Shown here piece after piece: positions 36,001-46,874 of a stretch of 64,000 bases of DNA (within the stretch, counting starts at the first letter, position 1; each line of letters begins with the position of its first letter). The notes under the pieces were generated by a model. That model ran no database searches. It saw only the letters and a program-made list of their open reading frames with translations, and had not been told where the DNA came from. The position numbers and the translations under genes are program-made. The DNA is from Monocercomonoides exilis (Eukaryota > Preaxostyla > Oxymonadida > Polymastigidae). The DNA is taken from the NCBI GenBank assembly GCA_001643675.2, contig LSRY02000004.1, forward strand, positions 1,907,501 to 1,971,500, given 5' to 3'.

Positions 36001-36312
36001 TCCATGATTCAAATTCTTCTTGAATTGTTTTTGGATTTGACTCTTCTGTTATCAATGTTTCTTCTTCATTCTAAATAAAAATAATGCATGAAAATAATTA
36101 AAACTTAATAATGGATTGTTTTGTATTCAAACTTTCGAAGTGTCTTTTGAGGAGTTTAGCTTTCCACCCAATTGTGATGTAAATGGATGAGAAAAGGAAT
36201 GATCATTCTCACAAGAAGTTTGAAGTATTTTTAATTGATTTTGTAATGCATCGTATCTTTGCATAAGTTCATTTAAAGTTTGAGAACGCGATGAAGTGAC
36301 TAAGGAAGACAT
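21089..36312 (-). CDS. DYNC2H1: Cytoplasmic dynein-2 (IFT dynein) heavy chain
   Basis: Three exons (36312-36133, 36070-35972, 35905-21089) join in phase to about 5031 residues, against roughly 4300 in animals. The long last exon's apparent Met at 35962 lies in the second intron (GTTTGC...ATACAG) and is not the start. N-terminal blocks such as EEFESWKSKAEKEGDN align with the DYNC2H1 tail. The motor has AAA1 GPAGTGKTESVKALG (about residue 1945) with CFDEFNRL, AAA2 GASGCGKTTLW (about 2255), AAA3 GPEGAGKHMLL (about 2600) and AAA4 GKCGVGRRTLL (about 3055). A coiled-coil stalk follows at about 3390-3660. The altered AAA3/AAA4 Walker boxes and GERLVLFLSDLHLPRADKYD mark dynein-2 and exclude axonemal or dynein-1 chains. 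It drives retrograde intraflagellar transport. Poly-Ser/Ala inserts (for example near residue 3850) account for part of the extra length. Confidence 0.95.
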
Positions 36313-36518
36313 TTATCTAATGTTGAAAAAAAAAAGATGCATCGTAATAAGAACAACAAAAAAATTATAAATCTTTATTTTAGAAAATAAAGTTAATTGC
36401 TGTTGCAAACGTGGAGCGAAGAGAATCTGAAATGAGCGAAATGTTGTCAAAAAAATTAAAAAATTATTTCTTGAGTTCCCATAAAAACTTAATAAAACAA
36501 TTTCAAAATTTTAATATT

Positions 36519-37335
36519 TTAAGATGTCTTCTCGTTTTCCAAATTGCATCGCTTTTCGTTTTCATTCTTTTTTTTCATAATATAACGATCCCATCCTTCG
36601 TCGTCGTATTCATCATCTTCTTCATTCAAAGAATCACTCAAGCTTTCGCTCTCGCTCACTTCGCATAATTCGATATTTTGCACTTCATTTTCTTTGTTTG
36701 AGGAATTCAAAGTTATAACATCACTTTTTTCCTCTTGAGATTCAAATTTTCTGATTAACGCAGAATCAGTTTTGATTTCACTCGATGCATTTGTCTTTTC
36801 GATGAATACATCTTTATCTGTATTTGTTCCAATATAACTTGGAGCTAGGTTGAGTTTTTGGTGAAGTGACTTGTTTTCATAAGTGTTGCTCTCAAATAAT
36901 TGATCTGTTTTCGAAGAATTTGTTAAAGTTGACGCAAAAGAACTGCTTACTAATGAAGATACAGCATTTTCTATTATTTGATCTTTCAAGGAATCGGATT
37001 TTTCTTGGGGACAAGCTTTTATTTCTGGATTTTTTATGATTTCTTTTTCATTTATTTCTTTGTATTGATCTTCTTTTGTTTTCTGTTCAAGCAATGCGCG
37101 TCGTTTCGATTCTATATATCTATCCCATCCTTGATCTGTGTAATCTTCTGGATCAACACTTTCAGAGTCTTCAGCATCATCTTCAATTTCTTCTTCGATA
37201 TTTTGTACCATTGTATCTGGATGGAATACATAAGTTGAAAATTGCACAGTTGTTACTATAATACTGATAAATGTGATATATGAGCTAATTTTCTTCAATA
37301 CCCTTTTTCTGGATTGCTTTCTTTTGTTTATTCAT
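36519..37335 (-). CDS. Acidic hypothetical protein with duplicated GWDRYI motif
   Basis: Exon 1 (37335-37302, MNKQKKAIQKK) and exon 2 (37216-36519) join through an 85-bp intron (GTATTG...CATCCAG) to 243 residues in phase. The longer open frame upstream of exon 2 lacks an ATG and looks like intron. Near the N-terminus is DQGWDRYIESKRRALLEQ and near the C-terminus DEGWDRYIMKKKNENEKR, each directly preceded by a strongly acidic segment, so the two ends are internal duplicates. The middle is polar and Ser/Lys/Glu-rich and probably disordered. No family is recognised. It lies 206 bp upstream of the dynein-2 start on the same strand. Confidence 0.6.
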
Positions 37336-37792
37336 GATAACAAATTTATTATGGTTGTGAGTTTTTCATTTTCTTTTCATTTTAAAAAAAGTTATGTTTA
37401 AATGAAGTGATATTTGAAGCAAACATCAATTTTTTCATATGAATAACTGCGTTGTATCAAAAAAGTAAATTACATCAAAAAACAAAATTTTCAAAACAAT
37501 TGTCATTTTTTTTATGATTTTCAACGAAGAATGGTGAGGAGGAAGAGATAGAGGGTAAATTTTATTTTTTATACAAAATGTTTGATAAATTCTTTTTGCC
37601 ACTCAAAACAAAATACAACATATTTTATTTCCAATTTGGTTTATTTTCTTCACCAATCTCTTTGCATTTGGTGTGATAATTTTTGCTATAATTAGATTAT
37701 TAATTAAAGTCCCTATATTTAAAAACATTAATTTCAATAAAAATTATATTTCAGAAAAGTTATTTTTCATGAAAACTAATTTTTCTTTTTAT
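37336..37792. other. Gene-free AT-rich spacer
   Basis: No supported frame. It is the upstream flank of the acidic protein gene and leads into the large palindrome. Confidence 0.5.
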
Positions 37793-38765
37793 TACACCAT
37801 TTATTATTCAAATTTGGTAAACTTATTATTCGAAATTGTTAAACTTATTATTCAAAATTGGTCAACTAATTATTCAAAATTAATAAACTAATTATTCGAT
37901 TTTGGTAAACTAATTATTCAAATTTGGTAAACTTATTATTCGAAATTGTTAAACTTATTATTCAAAATTGGTCAACTAATTATTCGAAATTGGTAAACTT
38001 CTTATTCAAAATTAATAAAATTCAGGATTTTTTAAAAAAAATATATTTTGATATAATATGATCACTGGTTGAGTGTCAGAAAGTGATTAAAATGTTTTGT
38101 TTTTATCATTATTCTTAAAAGGGATGAAAATTGAACCCCAATTTTTATTATTTGTGAATAAATTTGAAAATTTCTGATTTTTCAGTAAAAAATCGTCATC
38201 CTTGAAATCGAATAATTTTCAAATGAATTCACCTCACATCGATAAATAATGTATAATCCAATCACAAAAATTTTTTGAAATTTAAATTTATTCAGATGAA
38301 CAATTAAAAACAATTAAAGATTTTCTAAAGTGTATTTGCAGATATATTCAGTTCCGAAAAATATTTGTATTTTGTTTGAAAAACTGAAGCGAATAACTTT
38401 CCTTGATTGGATTATACATTATTTATCGATGTGAGGTGAATTCATTTGAAAATTATTCGATTTCAAGGATGACGATTTTTTACTGAAAAATCAGAAATTT
38501 TCAAATTTATTCACAAATAATAAAAATTGGGGTTCAATTTTCATCCCTTTTAAGAATAATGATAAAAACAAAACATTTTAATCACTTTCTGACACTCAAC
38601 CAGTGATCATATTATATCAAAATATATTTTTTTTAAAAAATCCTGAATTTTATTAATTTTGAATAAGAAGTTTACCAATTTCGAATAATTAGTTGACCAA
38701 TTTTGAATAATAAGTTTAACAATTTCGAATAATAAGTTTACCAAATTTGAATAATAAATGGTGTA
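37793..38765. repeat. 973-bp near-perfect palindrome
   Basis: The left arm 37793-38264 and right arm 38404-38765 are inverted copies around a 139-bp centre. They agree almost base for base from TACACCAT / ATGGTGTA at the outer ends to CCAATCA / TGATTGG at the inner ends. The left arm is 110 bp longer, exactly five 22-bp repeat units. No coding frame is present. It could be a foldback transposable element or an inverted duplication. Confidence 0.95.
37801..38020. repeat. 22-bp tandem repeats, ten units (five in the opposite arm)
   Basis: The units resemble TTATTATTCAAATTTGGTAA plus AC, varying at a few positions. Ten consecutive units fill 37801-38020, and the mirrored arm has five at 38648-38757. 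The order of variants in the left arm looks like a duplication of a block of about five units. Confidence 0.95.
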
Positions 38766-38799
38766 TTTGGTATTATTGAAAACGATTACTAAAACACAT

Positions 38800-39020
38800 G
38801 GGAAAATTTTTTTCATTTCAGGCATTTGCATTGGAAAATAATACACTTTTCATAGACTTTTTGTGAACAAAAAACGCTTCAAAAATGAGTCGATTTTCTG
38901 AAATTTTCGAAATGATACAATTCTTCATGTTTTGATTTCAATGATGTCTGATTAAGGATATGAAAATCAAAATTATTTTGAAATCTGAGAAAGTCAAACA
39001 AAGTTATGAGTGAAGCAATT
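38800..39020 (+). repeat. Copy of the repeat arm also found at 12.7 and 13.1 kb
   Basis: TTTCAGGCATTT, then AATAATACACTTTTCATAGA, and later GGATATGAAAATCAAAATTA run in the same order as 12733-12900. A partner in inverse orientation is not evident here, so this is a solo or eroded copy. Confidence 0.6.
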
Positions 39021-41481
39021 TTTCAATGCCTTGTAAAAAAAGCTTGAAAGACAGTATTTCCCCCACATATTTATGTATAAAATAAGATAAAGTGTAAATC
39101 ATATTGTGTTGTTATTTTTGGGATTCATTTTCAAGTTTTGTTTAACAAGAAAATTTTCCAATTTTTTGGCTTTCAATATAAGATTGCAAAAAACATAAAA
39201 TCAAAGATTCAATGATTTGCAAAGTTTCTTTCATTATTCTGAAAAAAAACATTTCACTCTTCAAATCACTTAATCATAATAATCCACTTTTCAAAAATAA
39301 TTTTTTCCGGTTGTTCAATATTGACAACGACACATTGTCGTTCACAACCTTTGTTTTTTTCTTTTTTTTATTTGTGTCTTGAAAGGATATTTGTTTATCA
39401 TTGACTCATTCGAATATTTTTTTCATTTGTGAATATTTTTGGTCATTCCGAAATTGACATGTGGGTAATTATTTTTGAAAAGTCGCAAATGTTTACTTTT
39501 CAAATAAGATAGAAATTTCATATTTCGATCAAATTTCTCTTTCCACTCACCAAATTTCTCTGTCATGAAAACGAAATTTCAACAATGTTATGATTATCAT
39601 TTCAGGGAAGTTTCGAAAGAGGGAATAAAAATTTGATCGAAGAAAGAAATTTTTGTTTTATTTGACATTGAAAACAAAAGGAACTTTTCAAAAAAATTTT
39701 TTGACATATGTTATTCTTTTTGAAAAGGTGTGAATGTATTATTCATTCAATAAAAAATTTTTCATCATTTTTTAATCAAATTTCGGTTTCAATACACGAA
39801 GCTTCATAGAAATGGAAGAAAAAACTTCACAATGCTGAAAGATGCATTCTGGTTGAGTTACGTGAGTGTGAACAATCATTTGTCAAAAGATTTTTTTCAT
39901 TTTATAAGATAATCAAACATATGAAACTTATAAAAAAAGAATAACATTTTCATATTTCAAATTAATTTGATATTCAATTATTTTAAAATTTTATTTTTTG
40001 ACGATTGAAATGCGTTTATTTGTTTCGTGGAAAAGAAAGACAGGTTTATTTTTTATTAATTCATATTATAAAACGGAGAAAAAATTGAAACAATAAAATT
40101 TTAACTTTTCAAAAAAATAAAAACTCTTGTTGGGTTTCTTTAAATATGGGTAATTAATCACGAAATCATTAATTTTTTCTATGTGTTGAATATTTGAACA
40201 AATAACGTCATTTTCCTATTTATTTTCATGCAAACATCAAGAATACCACCAGTATTTGATAAACCAATGATTGACAAAAAAGAATGACAGAATCGTTTTG
40301 AATTGCGGTTCTCGCTTGTCAGAGATCATTTTATTATATTCAAAATAAAAAATCAATCCGAAACTTTTGATTGAAAAAACACGATTTCAAAAATATAGTT
40401 TGTTCAAAAAATACCGGACAAGATCGATATCTCAATAACAGCAAGAAGAAAAATTCTGTTAAATTTCCTCAAAATATATCTCATCAATACAAACTCGTTT
40501 GACATACAAAACTTTCAAAATAGCTTCATTTGTGCTCAGAGAAAATTATTAATGAAATATCGGAGTGACTCAAAATCCTATTTCTCCGAGATTTCAAAAA
40601 TTAATTTTAACTGAGCACAAATAAAGCTGAAGTGAAGTCTTGTTTTTCAAATGAGTTTGTATTGACGAGATATGCTTTGAGGAAAATTAACAGAATTTTT
40701 CTTCTTGCTGTTATTGAGATATCGATCTTGTCCGGTATTTTTTGCACAAACTGTAATCACTAATGTGATTATATTTGAAATTATAACTTTTCTCTTTGTA
40801 TTCATTTTTTTAATGTTGTTTGTCACTTAGAAGAGTTTTGTCTTCAATATGTGAATTTATCACTATTGTTTAATAAACAAATCTTTTTGTAAAAATAAAG
40901 ATGTTGATGTTTTTAACAGGCCTTTTCACTCTTCAATTTTCTTTTGTTGATATTCAAGAAAAAATTTTGAACAGAAAATTTTGTGAGAAAAAATTTGATT
41001 TCAAAAATTATCTCGAACATGTAATGCCAAAAAATGTGAATCAGCAATATTGTTTTGCGCATACACATGCGCATAAAAAAAATTATTTTTTTAATATTTT
41101 CAATTAATAAAATTTTACAGAAAATTCAAATAAATATTAATTTGTCCAGCAAATATATAAATTTTGACAGTTCATATTTTTCATTAATTATTTTTTTCCC
41201 ATGTTATTAGTCATTGAGTTATATTTTTTTTTTATTCGTTTATTCTGATGAGATAGAAAATAAGTTTTTCCATAAGTATTTTTCGAACAAGATAAATTCA
41301 AAAAATTATTTGTTAAAATTTATGAAATTTCCAACAATGAAAATCCCTAACAAATATATATTTTACAGTTATACAAAACAAAAATAACAACAATAATAAA
41401 AAAAAAAATAAAAATGTAATATTATGTGTGCATTTCGAATGTTTTGAGATTTTCCAGAAAAAATTTAAGTGCAGTAATTAC
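39021..41481. other. Long gene-free AT-rich region
   Basis: I find no supported gene. Apart from the foldback at 40.4-40.75 kb it is low-complexity AT-rich sequence. The longest frame (40901-41107) is AT-rich with no recognisable content and is not called. A weak inverted pair around TTTCGATCAAATTT (about 39517) and 39635 may be another old foldback. Confidence 0.5.
40397..40752. repeat. 356-bp foldback element
   Basis: The ends AGTTTGTTCAAAAAATACCGG and its inverse near 40730-40752 start long arms (about 130-150 bp each). The arms share ACAAGATCGATATCTCAATA, GCAAGAAGAAAAATTCTGTT and TTTGTGCTCAG in inverted order. It is compact, noncoding and MITE-like. Confidence 0.8.
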
Positions 41482-42839
41482 TTAATATTCACAGCAAAAC
41501 TTTAAAATTCTTAAAGGCAGATTATATTGAAGATTCTGATTCCAATGTAACAAAAGGGTCATTATATCAGCTCCACCTTCTTCTTCAAACCATCCATATT
41601 TCATATTAAATCTCTGATTCATTTCATGTTCCAAAAAATCGAAATCTAATCGACGAATGGAATTTTCTATGAACAAACACAGTGCATTTAAAACTCTATT
41701 AAAATGAAAAAAAGGAAGGCGCGCAATTATGTAAGATAAAAGCTCTGGAGTGATAACACTTGGGAGAATATCCATCGGGCAATAAAAAGAGACAAGCCGA
41801 TAAATATTTGCAGCAGCTAAAGAGGCTTTATTTGGGATATCGCATCCAAAACACACGAGCAATTCCTCGAGAAAAGACTGGGAAATTGAATAATAAACAT
41901 ATTCACGATTATAACTTGAAACAATGTTGTATTGAAAGAACAAAAGCGCAGATTCAAGATATGCTGGGGATGACAAAGGAAGAAGCTGCCACAAGGGCCG
42001 AGGGCTTAATGAAATATGTTGTACATGTTGTTGTTTTGAGGTAAATTGATGTAACATTTTCCGAATCATTGATTGAATTGGATTTTGGTATTTAGGATTA
42101 ATTTTTAGATCAATGTCTGTTTTCAATTCCAATAACTGAGTTAGACATAAGCATGCAAGATGTTGTGCTTGTCCTGATTCAGTAAATATCAGATTCAGTA
42201 AAAATAATATTAATAGTGAAGTTTCATTTTCTGATAATTTTAGAGATCCTAAAACGTTCTTCTGTGAAAATGCAATCATTGAGTACAGTTGTATATCTTT
42301 ATTTTTGACGATTCCATTATCTTTAAAAAAGATAATTCGAAAATATCGCGCATCAGCTACATCTTTCAAATCTTCAATTATTGCCACTAATTTTAATGTC
42401 ATTATTGAATGAAGCGGTAAAGCATATTCTTTTACAGCTTCACTCAAAAATATTGATAATTCAGCTTCTCCAAAAATCTTGGTTAAAATATTTGATGACT
42501 TCACTAACGCTAAATTTGAATTTGTTAACGATACACTTCCTAAAATATTTAGGATTATTTCCTTTTCATCAGATGTTGAATAACCATATCTTTCCTTTAA
42601 ACGTTGTAACAACATTCTTGCTTCATCATCAAAGAAACAATGCAAACTTAATTTTGCAATCGATTGCACAATATCATTTAAATCTTCTTTGATAATTTCT
42701 ATTTATCAATCAAGCAAAGAGTATTTTTATGAGACATAAATACAAAGCAAAGAATCAAATTGTTTCCATATTTAAAATATAGAAAAAATACACTTTTGTA
42801 GCTTTCGTTTTTGATAAACTCTTTGGAAATGTTACTCAT
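41482..42839 (-). CDS. Hypothetical all-helical protein, two exons
   Basis: An ATG at 42839 starts exon 1 (42839-42794, MSNISKEFIKNESYK). A 95-bp GTGTAT...AAATAG intron leads to exon 2 (42698-41482), giving 420 residues in phase. The apparent start inside exon 2 is GTG and is preceded by an in-frame TAA, so the two-exon model is preferred. The sequence is leucine-rich and helical throughout, with repeated hydrophobic helices (LLILFLLNLIFTESGQAQHL, LACLCLTQLLEL, LLSYIIARLPFFHFNRVLNA), reminiscent of ARM/HEAT-type solenoids. No named family is recognised and no catalytic motif is seen. Confidence 0.65.
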
Positions 42840-42929
42840 GAAAATTTTCAAGGTTTTATTATTCAACCATGCAAATGAATATGGCTGAATGATCAAAATA
42901 GACTATCATAATTTCCATTTGCAGAATAC
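42840..42929. promoter_or_regulatory. 90-bp divergent intergenic spacer, shared promoter region
   Basis: It separates the ATG of the minus-strand helical protein (42839) from the ATG of the plus-strand 4-exon gene (42930). Both genes must start transcription in or across this stretch. No specific element is identified. Confidence 0.5.
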
Positions 42930-43522
42930 ATGGAGCAACATCAGATTGGAATAGGTGCACAAAGACAAAATGTAACAGAAAGAGCAAAAGAAACAGAGGA
43001 GCAATTTAGTCATTTTTATGGTCTTATTGAAAAAGAGAAAATGACCAAAGATAGGCCTGACGGCTTTTCAAAGAGTATTTATAATGTTGCATTTATTGCT
43101 GTACTAATAAAAATTTATAGTTCCATGTATAGGATCATACGACGAAGATACGGTCAAGGAAGGTCTTTTTGAGTTTGCTCAAGGAGTAAACCAGCAAGAT
43201 TTCGTATGAAATATGATTGAATTATTATATAAAGTCCCTTATCATTTTAATACATCTAGAGAGGATCCATGATTATTCCTATTCCTGATTCAACGATTAC
43301 ATTACCCCTTGAAGATGCAAACTTCAGCACAACTGGAGTTTGATTTTCATTTTTCTGTGAATTCAAAGCAAAGTTACGAAAAATTAAAAAATATTTTTTT
43401 CTTTTCATTTTTGATTTATTTAGGCGGAGATTGCACATGATTTAAGCTATTTACTTACGAAAATCGATCAATTTATCGATGAAAACAAATCTGAGGAATC
43501 GAAAATATCAAGACATCATTAG
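42930..43522 (+). CDS. Small hypothetical protein, four exons
   Basis: Exons 42930-43074, 43121-43203, 43260-43337 and 43424-43522 join in phase to 134 residues ending at TAG. The introns (46, 56 and 86 bp) have donors GTATTT, GTATGA and GTTTGA and acceptors ending TAG. The N-terminal half is polar and helical (VTERAKETEEQFSHFYGLIE). The middle has GSYDEDTVKEGLFEFAQGVN and a proline/threonine segment SMIIPIPDSTITLPLEDANF. The C-terminal helix is IAHDLSYLLTKIDQFIDE. Four phase-consistent exons argue strongly for a real gene. I do not recognise the family. Confidence 0.65.
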
Positions 43523-43949
43523 CTACTTTTTCATCTTGGGGATTATATAAATATTTTTCTATTTTTTATTTAATTTATTAATTTTTTTAAAATGTTTTTT
43601 AAATAAGAAAATTTACGATATAAGATGGGCGAGTTTTCCTTTCACTTCGCCAATGTCAAATTTTAATGTTCATTTCATTTCTTTTCTTTATTTTCTTTTT
43701 TTTAAAAATGTTACGCATTTTTGTTGACATTTCTGATTTTGCTGAAAAACAATTGCCGTTTTAATGAAAGAATCCGCATATTTGCTTCAGATTTTTAATT
43801 TTTTTGAAAGAATTGAACAACAGACATTTTTGTGCAGTTGTTTTAAATGTTTATTATCAAAATGCGATATTCTCATCATGTGCAAAAATTCACATTTTCT
43901 TGGAAAAATTGCATACAGCTATGGTTCATGATCATCTTTAATCAACTTT
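43523..43949. other. Gene-free spacer
   Basis: AT-rich; the upstream flank of the parvulin gene. No frame or structure stands out. Confidence 0.5.
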
Positions 43950-44478
43950 ATGTCAAGTTCAGTCAGAGCAAGTCACATTCTAGTCAAACACAATCAATCA
44001 AGGAATGCTTTGATTTATGATTTTTATGATTGTTTATTATTATTACAGGAATCCTTCATCGTGGAGGGAGGCAAAAATAACAAGAACAAAAGAAGAAGCA
44101 GTGGAAATTCTCACAGGTTTACCAGATATATGTAACACACAGTTTCTTATATTTTATTTTACAACATCACTTACAGGATATTTGAATGATATTAAAAGTG
44201 GGAGAAAAGGATTTGGAGAAATTGCTCGTCAGTTTTCTGATTGTTCGTCTGCATCAAGAGATGGAGATTTAGGGCCTTTTACAAGAGGTCAAATGCAAAA
44301 ACCATTTGAAGATGCAGCGTTTGAATTTGATTTTTTAAATCAAAAATTGAGCTCATGGTTTAAATAATATTTTTCCATTTAATTTCTTCTTTTCTGTAGC
44401 TTTGCATTGAAAGTTGGCGAGATGAGTGGAATTGTTTCCACTGCTTCAGGAGTTCATATTATTCTTAGAACAGCATAA
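43950..44478 (+). CDS. PIN1: Pin1-type parvulin peptidyl-prolyl isomerase, no WW domain
   Basis: Exons 43950-44002, 44049-44116, 44177-44318 and 44400-44478 encode 113 residues. The protein is the catalytic domain of Pin1, which isomerises phospho-Ser/Thr-Pro bonds. Visible family residues are SHILVKH (His and Lys), the phosphate-binding Arg in QSRN, FSDCSSA with the active-site Cys, GQMQKPF, and the end [11 protein letters not shown] with Ser and His. The second Arg of the basic loop is Asn here. The N-terminal WW domain of animal Pin1 is missing, as in plant and many protist versions. Introns 2 and 3 start GTTTAC and GTTTGA. Intron 1 has no GT donor and reads GAATGC...TTACAG, yet the family alignment requires its removal. 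Confidence 0.9.
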
Positions 44479-44664
44479 TCATTCCTCTTTTTTATTGTTA
44501 TTAAAAATTATCATACTAAAAGCTATTTTTTTCAAATAAACATGAACATGGAAATTTTTTATTATTTTTGTTTGTATGCAATGCATTGTCGAAAAATTAC
44601 AGAGGAAAAAAAAATATTATACACCCAAAGATTGGAATGGGACGAACAACTATTTTTTGGAATC

Positions 44665-46763
44665 ATGAACATTCCTTATGTTGAGATTCTTCAACTTGCA
44701 CTTCTCCCCGGGATAATTGTAGCTTTTTTTGGTTGGCTTTTGGGAACAACAGATGTAATTCTACCTCATCACATCGATGGATTAAACCGTTTTGCAATGA
44801 AAATTGCATTACCAATGGGAATATTTAACGTTATCTACAAGTTTGCTTTCTTTTTCTCTCGGCCTTAACTGTATAGTTAGGCAAACACTTGAAGGATCTG
44901 ATTTATTGTTTATCCTTCCGAGTATTGCCCACAAATTTGTTATGTTTTTTGTTTGCGCAATTCCGATGCTCTTTATGAAATCTTTTACGCTTGAACTATA
45001 TGTCATGTTGCAGTTAAATGCAAATTACAGCAACAATATTATTTACGGAACGTTTGCACCTTATTTAACATAACTATATTATTATTTTCGTTAGAGCATT
45101 TTTAATGAGTGTTTTTCCAAATTGTAAAATGGATCTTTTGTGCGTGCTATCTGCAATTCCAGATTCATTGATAGTGTTGCCGTTCTCTCTCTTTCTTCTT
45201 GAATATGAAAAGCTTCGTAGACAATGGATGCGCGATCCATCTCACAGTGGAAAGCCAATGTCACGTCGTCAAGTCTTTTCTCTCATTCCTTACTTGATTT
45301 ATCGAGTGGTCACTAATCCAATTATTTGGGGGATGCTTCTTGGGGTTATCTTTAGTGCTGTAAGTTTGGAGAACATTTGATTTTGTATAACATAATTCTT
45401 GAAATAATATTTTTTCTCAGAAATCCCACTTCCATTATTCATACAGACATCATTAAACCATCTTGGAAACTGCAACTATGGAGTGTCAATGTTCAACGTT
45501 GGATTATTTCTGTATGACATCATATAGATTCATTCATTACATTGAAACAAAAAAATTTTGGAAATATATTTATATTTATTTTTCATTATTAACAGAGCAC
45601 ATGCCCATGGATTGAAGATTAACTGGTCTAGCGTGTGGAAGTCAATTAAAAATAAATGCGGTAAAGGAGTTAAAGTGGAAGACAACCAGCAATCAGAAAA
45701 AAATGAAATTGAAATGACGGATTCATTTATCACAAAGCCTGATGTCAATGATCTTAATCAAGGCCCGGAATTAATTGACGTGAATGAGTTAAATACAGAA
45801 CACTCCACTTCAGGAGATCTCACAACATATGAGAGTGAGGAAGATATCAAGCAGGAGAAAATCAAGAACCAGAATATATTTTCAGGTTCCTACGAAGATT
45901 TCAAACAAAAGGAATCAGAATCAGATGAACAAAAAATAAGGATGAATTCAAAGAAGTCTGTTAGTCAGATTGTTATTGACATGGAGAGAAATAACGATGA
46001 TTCCAGCACGCCAAGTTCGAGTTCTTCTGACAGCGGTATTTTGTCGTCTTCTTCAATCAGTGCCCATTCAGAGGCCGAATCTGTGACGATTGCTCGACGC
46101 GATCCGAAATCGATCCCAGTCATGGCATCTTCTTCTGGCTGCACTTCACACTCGACTCAGCACACACAAACACTTTCACCTTCGCCTTCACAGACGCCAT
46201 CATTCTCACCATCGCTATCACTCTCACCATCACTTTCACCCGCACAATCTCCTGCCTCGTGCATATCCTCCTCAACCACAACAGAACTTCTCCCACAATC
46301 TGCTTCATCAGGCTCTGATTCATCGAATCTTTCCTCTCCTGTTTCCACTGACCCACAAAGTTGCAAATACCCACCAGACAAGCAAGCTACCTCTCAGTCA
46401 TCTCCTCCGGTTGATTCAGATGAGAATGATGACGACAGCAATACGAGACTCCATCCGCTTCGTGTTGTTGCCTTTTCAATAATGAGATTTATTATTTCTC
46501 CATTATGTATGCTTGCAGTGACTTCACTCTTTTCACTTCACTCTCCAACCACAAATGCTTCAATTTTGCCTCCTCCATATCTTAATGCTTCAGTTCTTAT
46601 AGCTTCATTCCCTCTTGCCCTTATTGCATTTTCACTTTCAAAAGAGTATAATTTTTGTTCAATTGATGCTGTAGTTTCAATTGTTCTACAATCTTTTATT
46701 TTCACTTTTCCCGTGTTTATAATTTGGGTCTTAATTCTTCAATATATATTTCCAATAGTTTAA
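44665..46763 (+). CDS. Auxin efflux carrier family (PIN-like) membrane transporter
   Basis: Five exons (44665-44840, 44881-45051, 45095-45363, 45421-45511, 45596-46763) join in phase to 624 residues. Hydrophobic helices alternate with family-like turns: VEILQLALLPGIIVAFFGWL, MKIALPMGIFN, VLSAIPDSLIVLPFSLFLLE, then PLPLFIQTSLNHLGNCNYGV and SMFNVGLFLAHA. The last matches the conserved segment before the second half of Mem_trans (PF03547) proteins. A cytoplasmic loop of about 280 residues, acidic and Ser/Thr-rich, separates the two halves, as in long PINs. The C-terminal half ends with four helices. Substrate is unknown. The introns are 40-84 bp. An upstream in-frame ATG at 44542 exists but would add a polar extension, so 44665 is preferred. 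The gene starts 187 bp after the parvulin stop and ends 112 bp before the TTLL start. Confidence 0.8.
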
Positions 46764-46874
46764 TTTTTGTGTTTTATCCATTCATCATTTCAAAAATTCA
46801 TATTTTTCTTTCGCCAACGATCTAAATTGTTATTTGTATTTATATTAAATGATTAGCTTTTTAAAAAAATTTGA

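Noticed and set aside
37801-38020. CRISPR-like array (22-bp repeats)
   Set aside because: The units abut directly with no spacers and the genome is eukaryotic; this is a minisatellite.
40901-41107. Plus-strand 68-residue frame with a hydrophobic start
   Set aside because: It is AT-rich, of no recognisable composition or context, and the expected length by chance in this AT-rich desert is similar.
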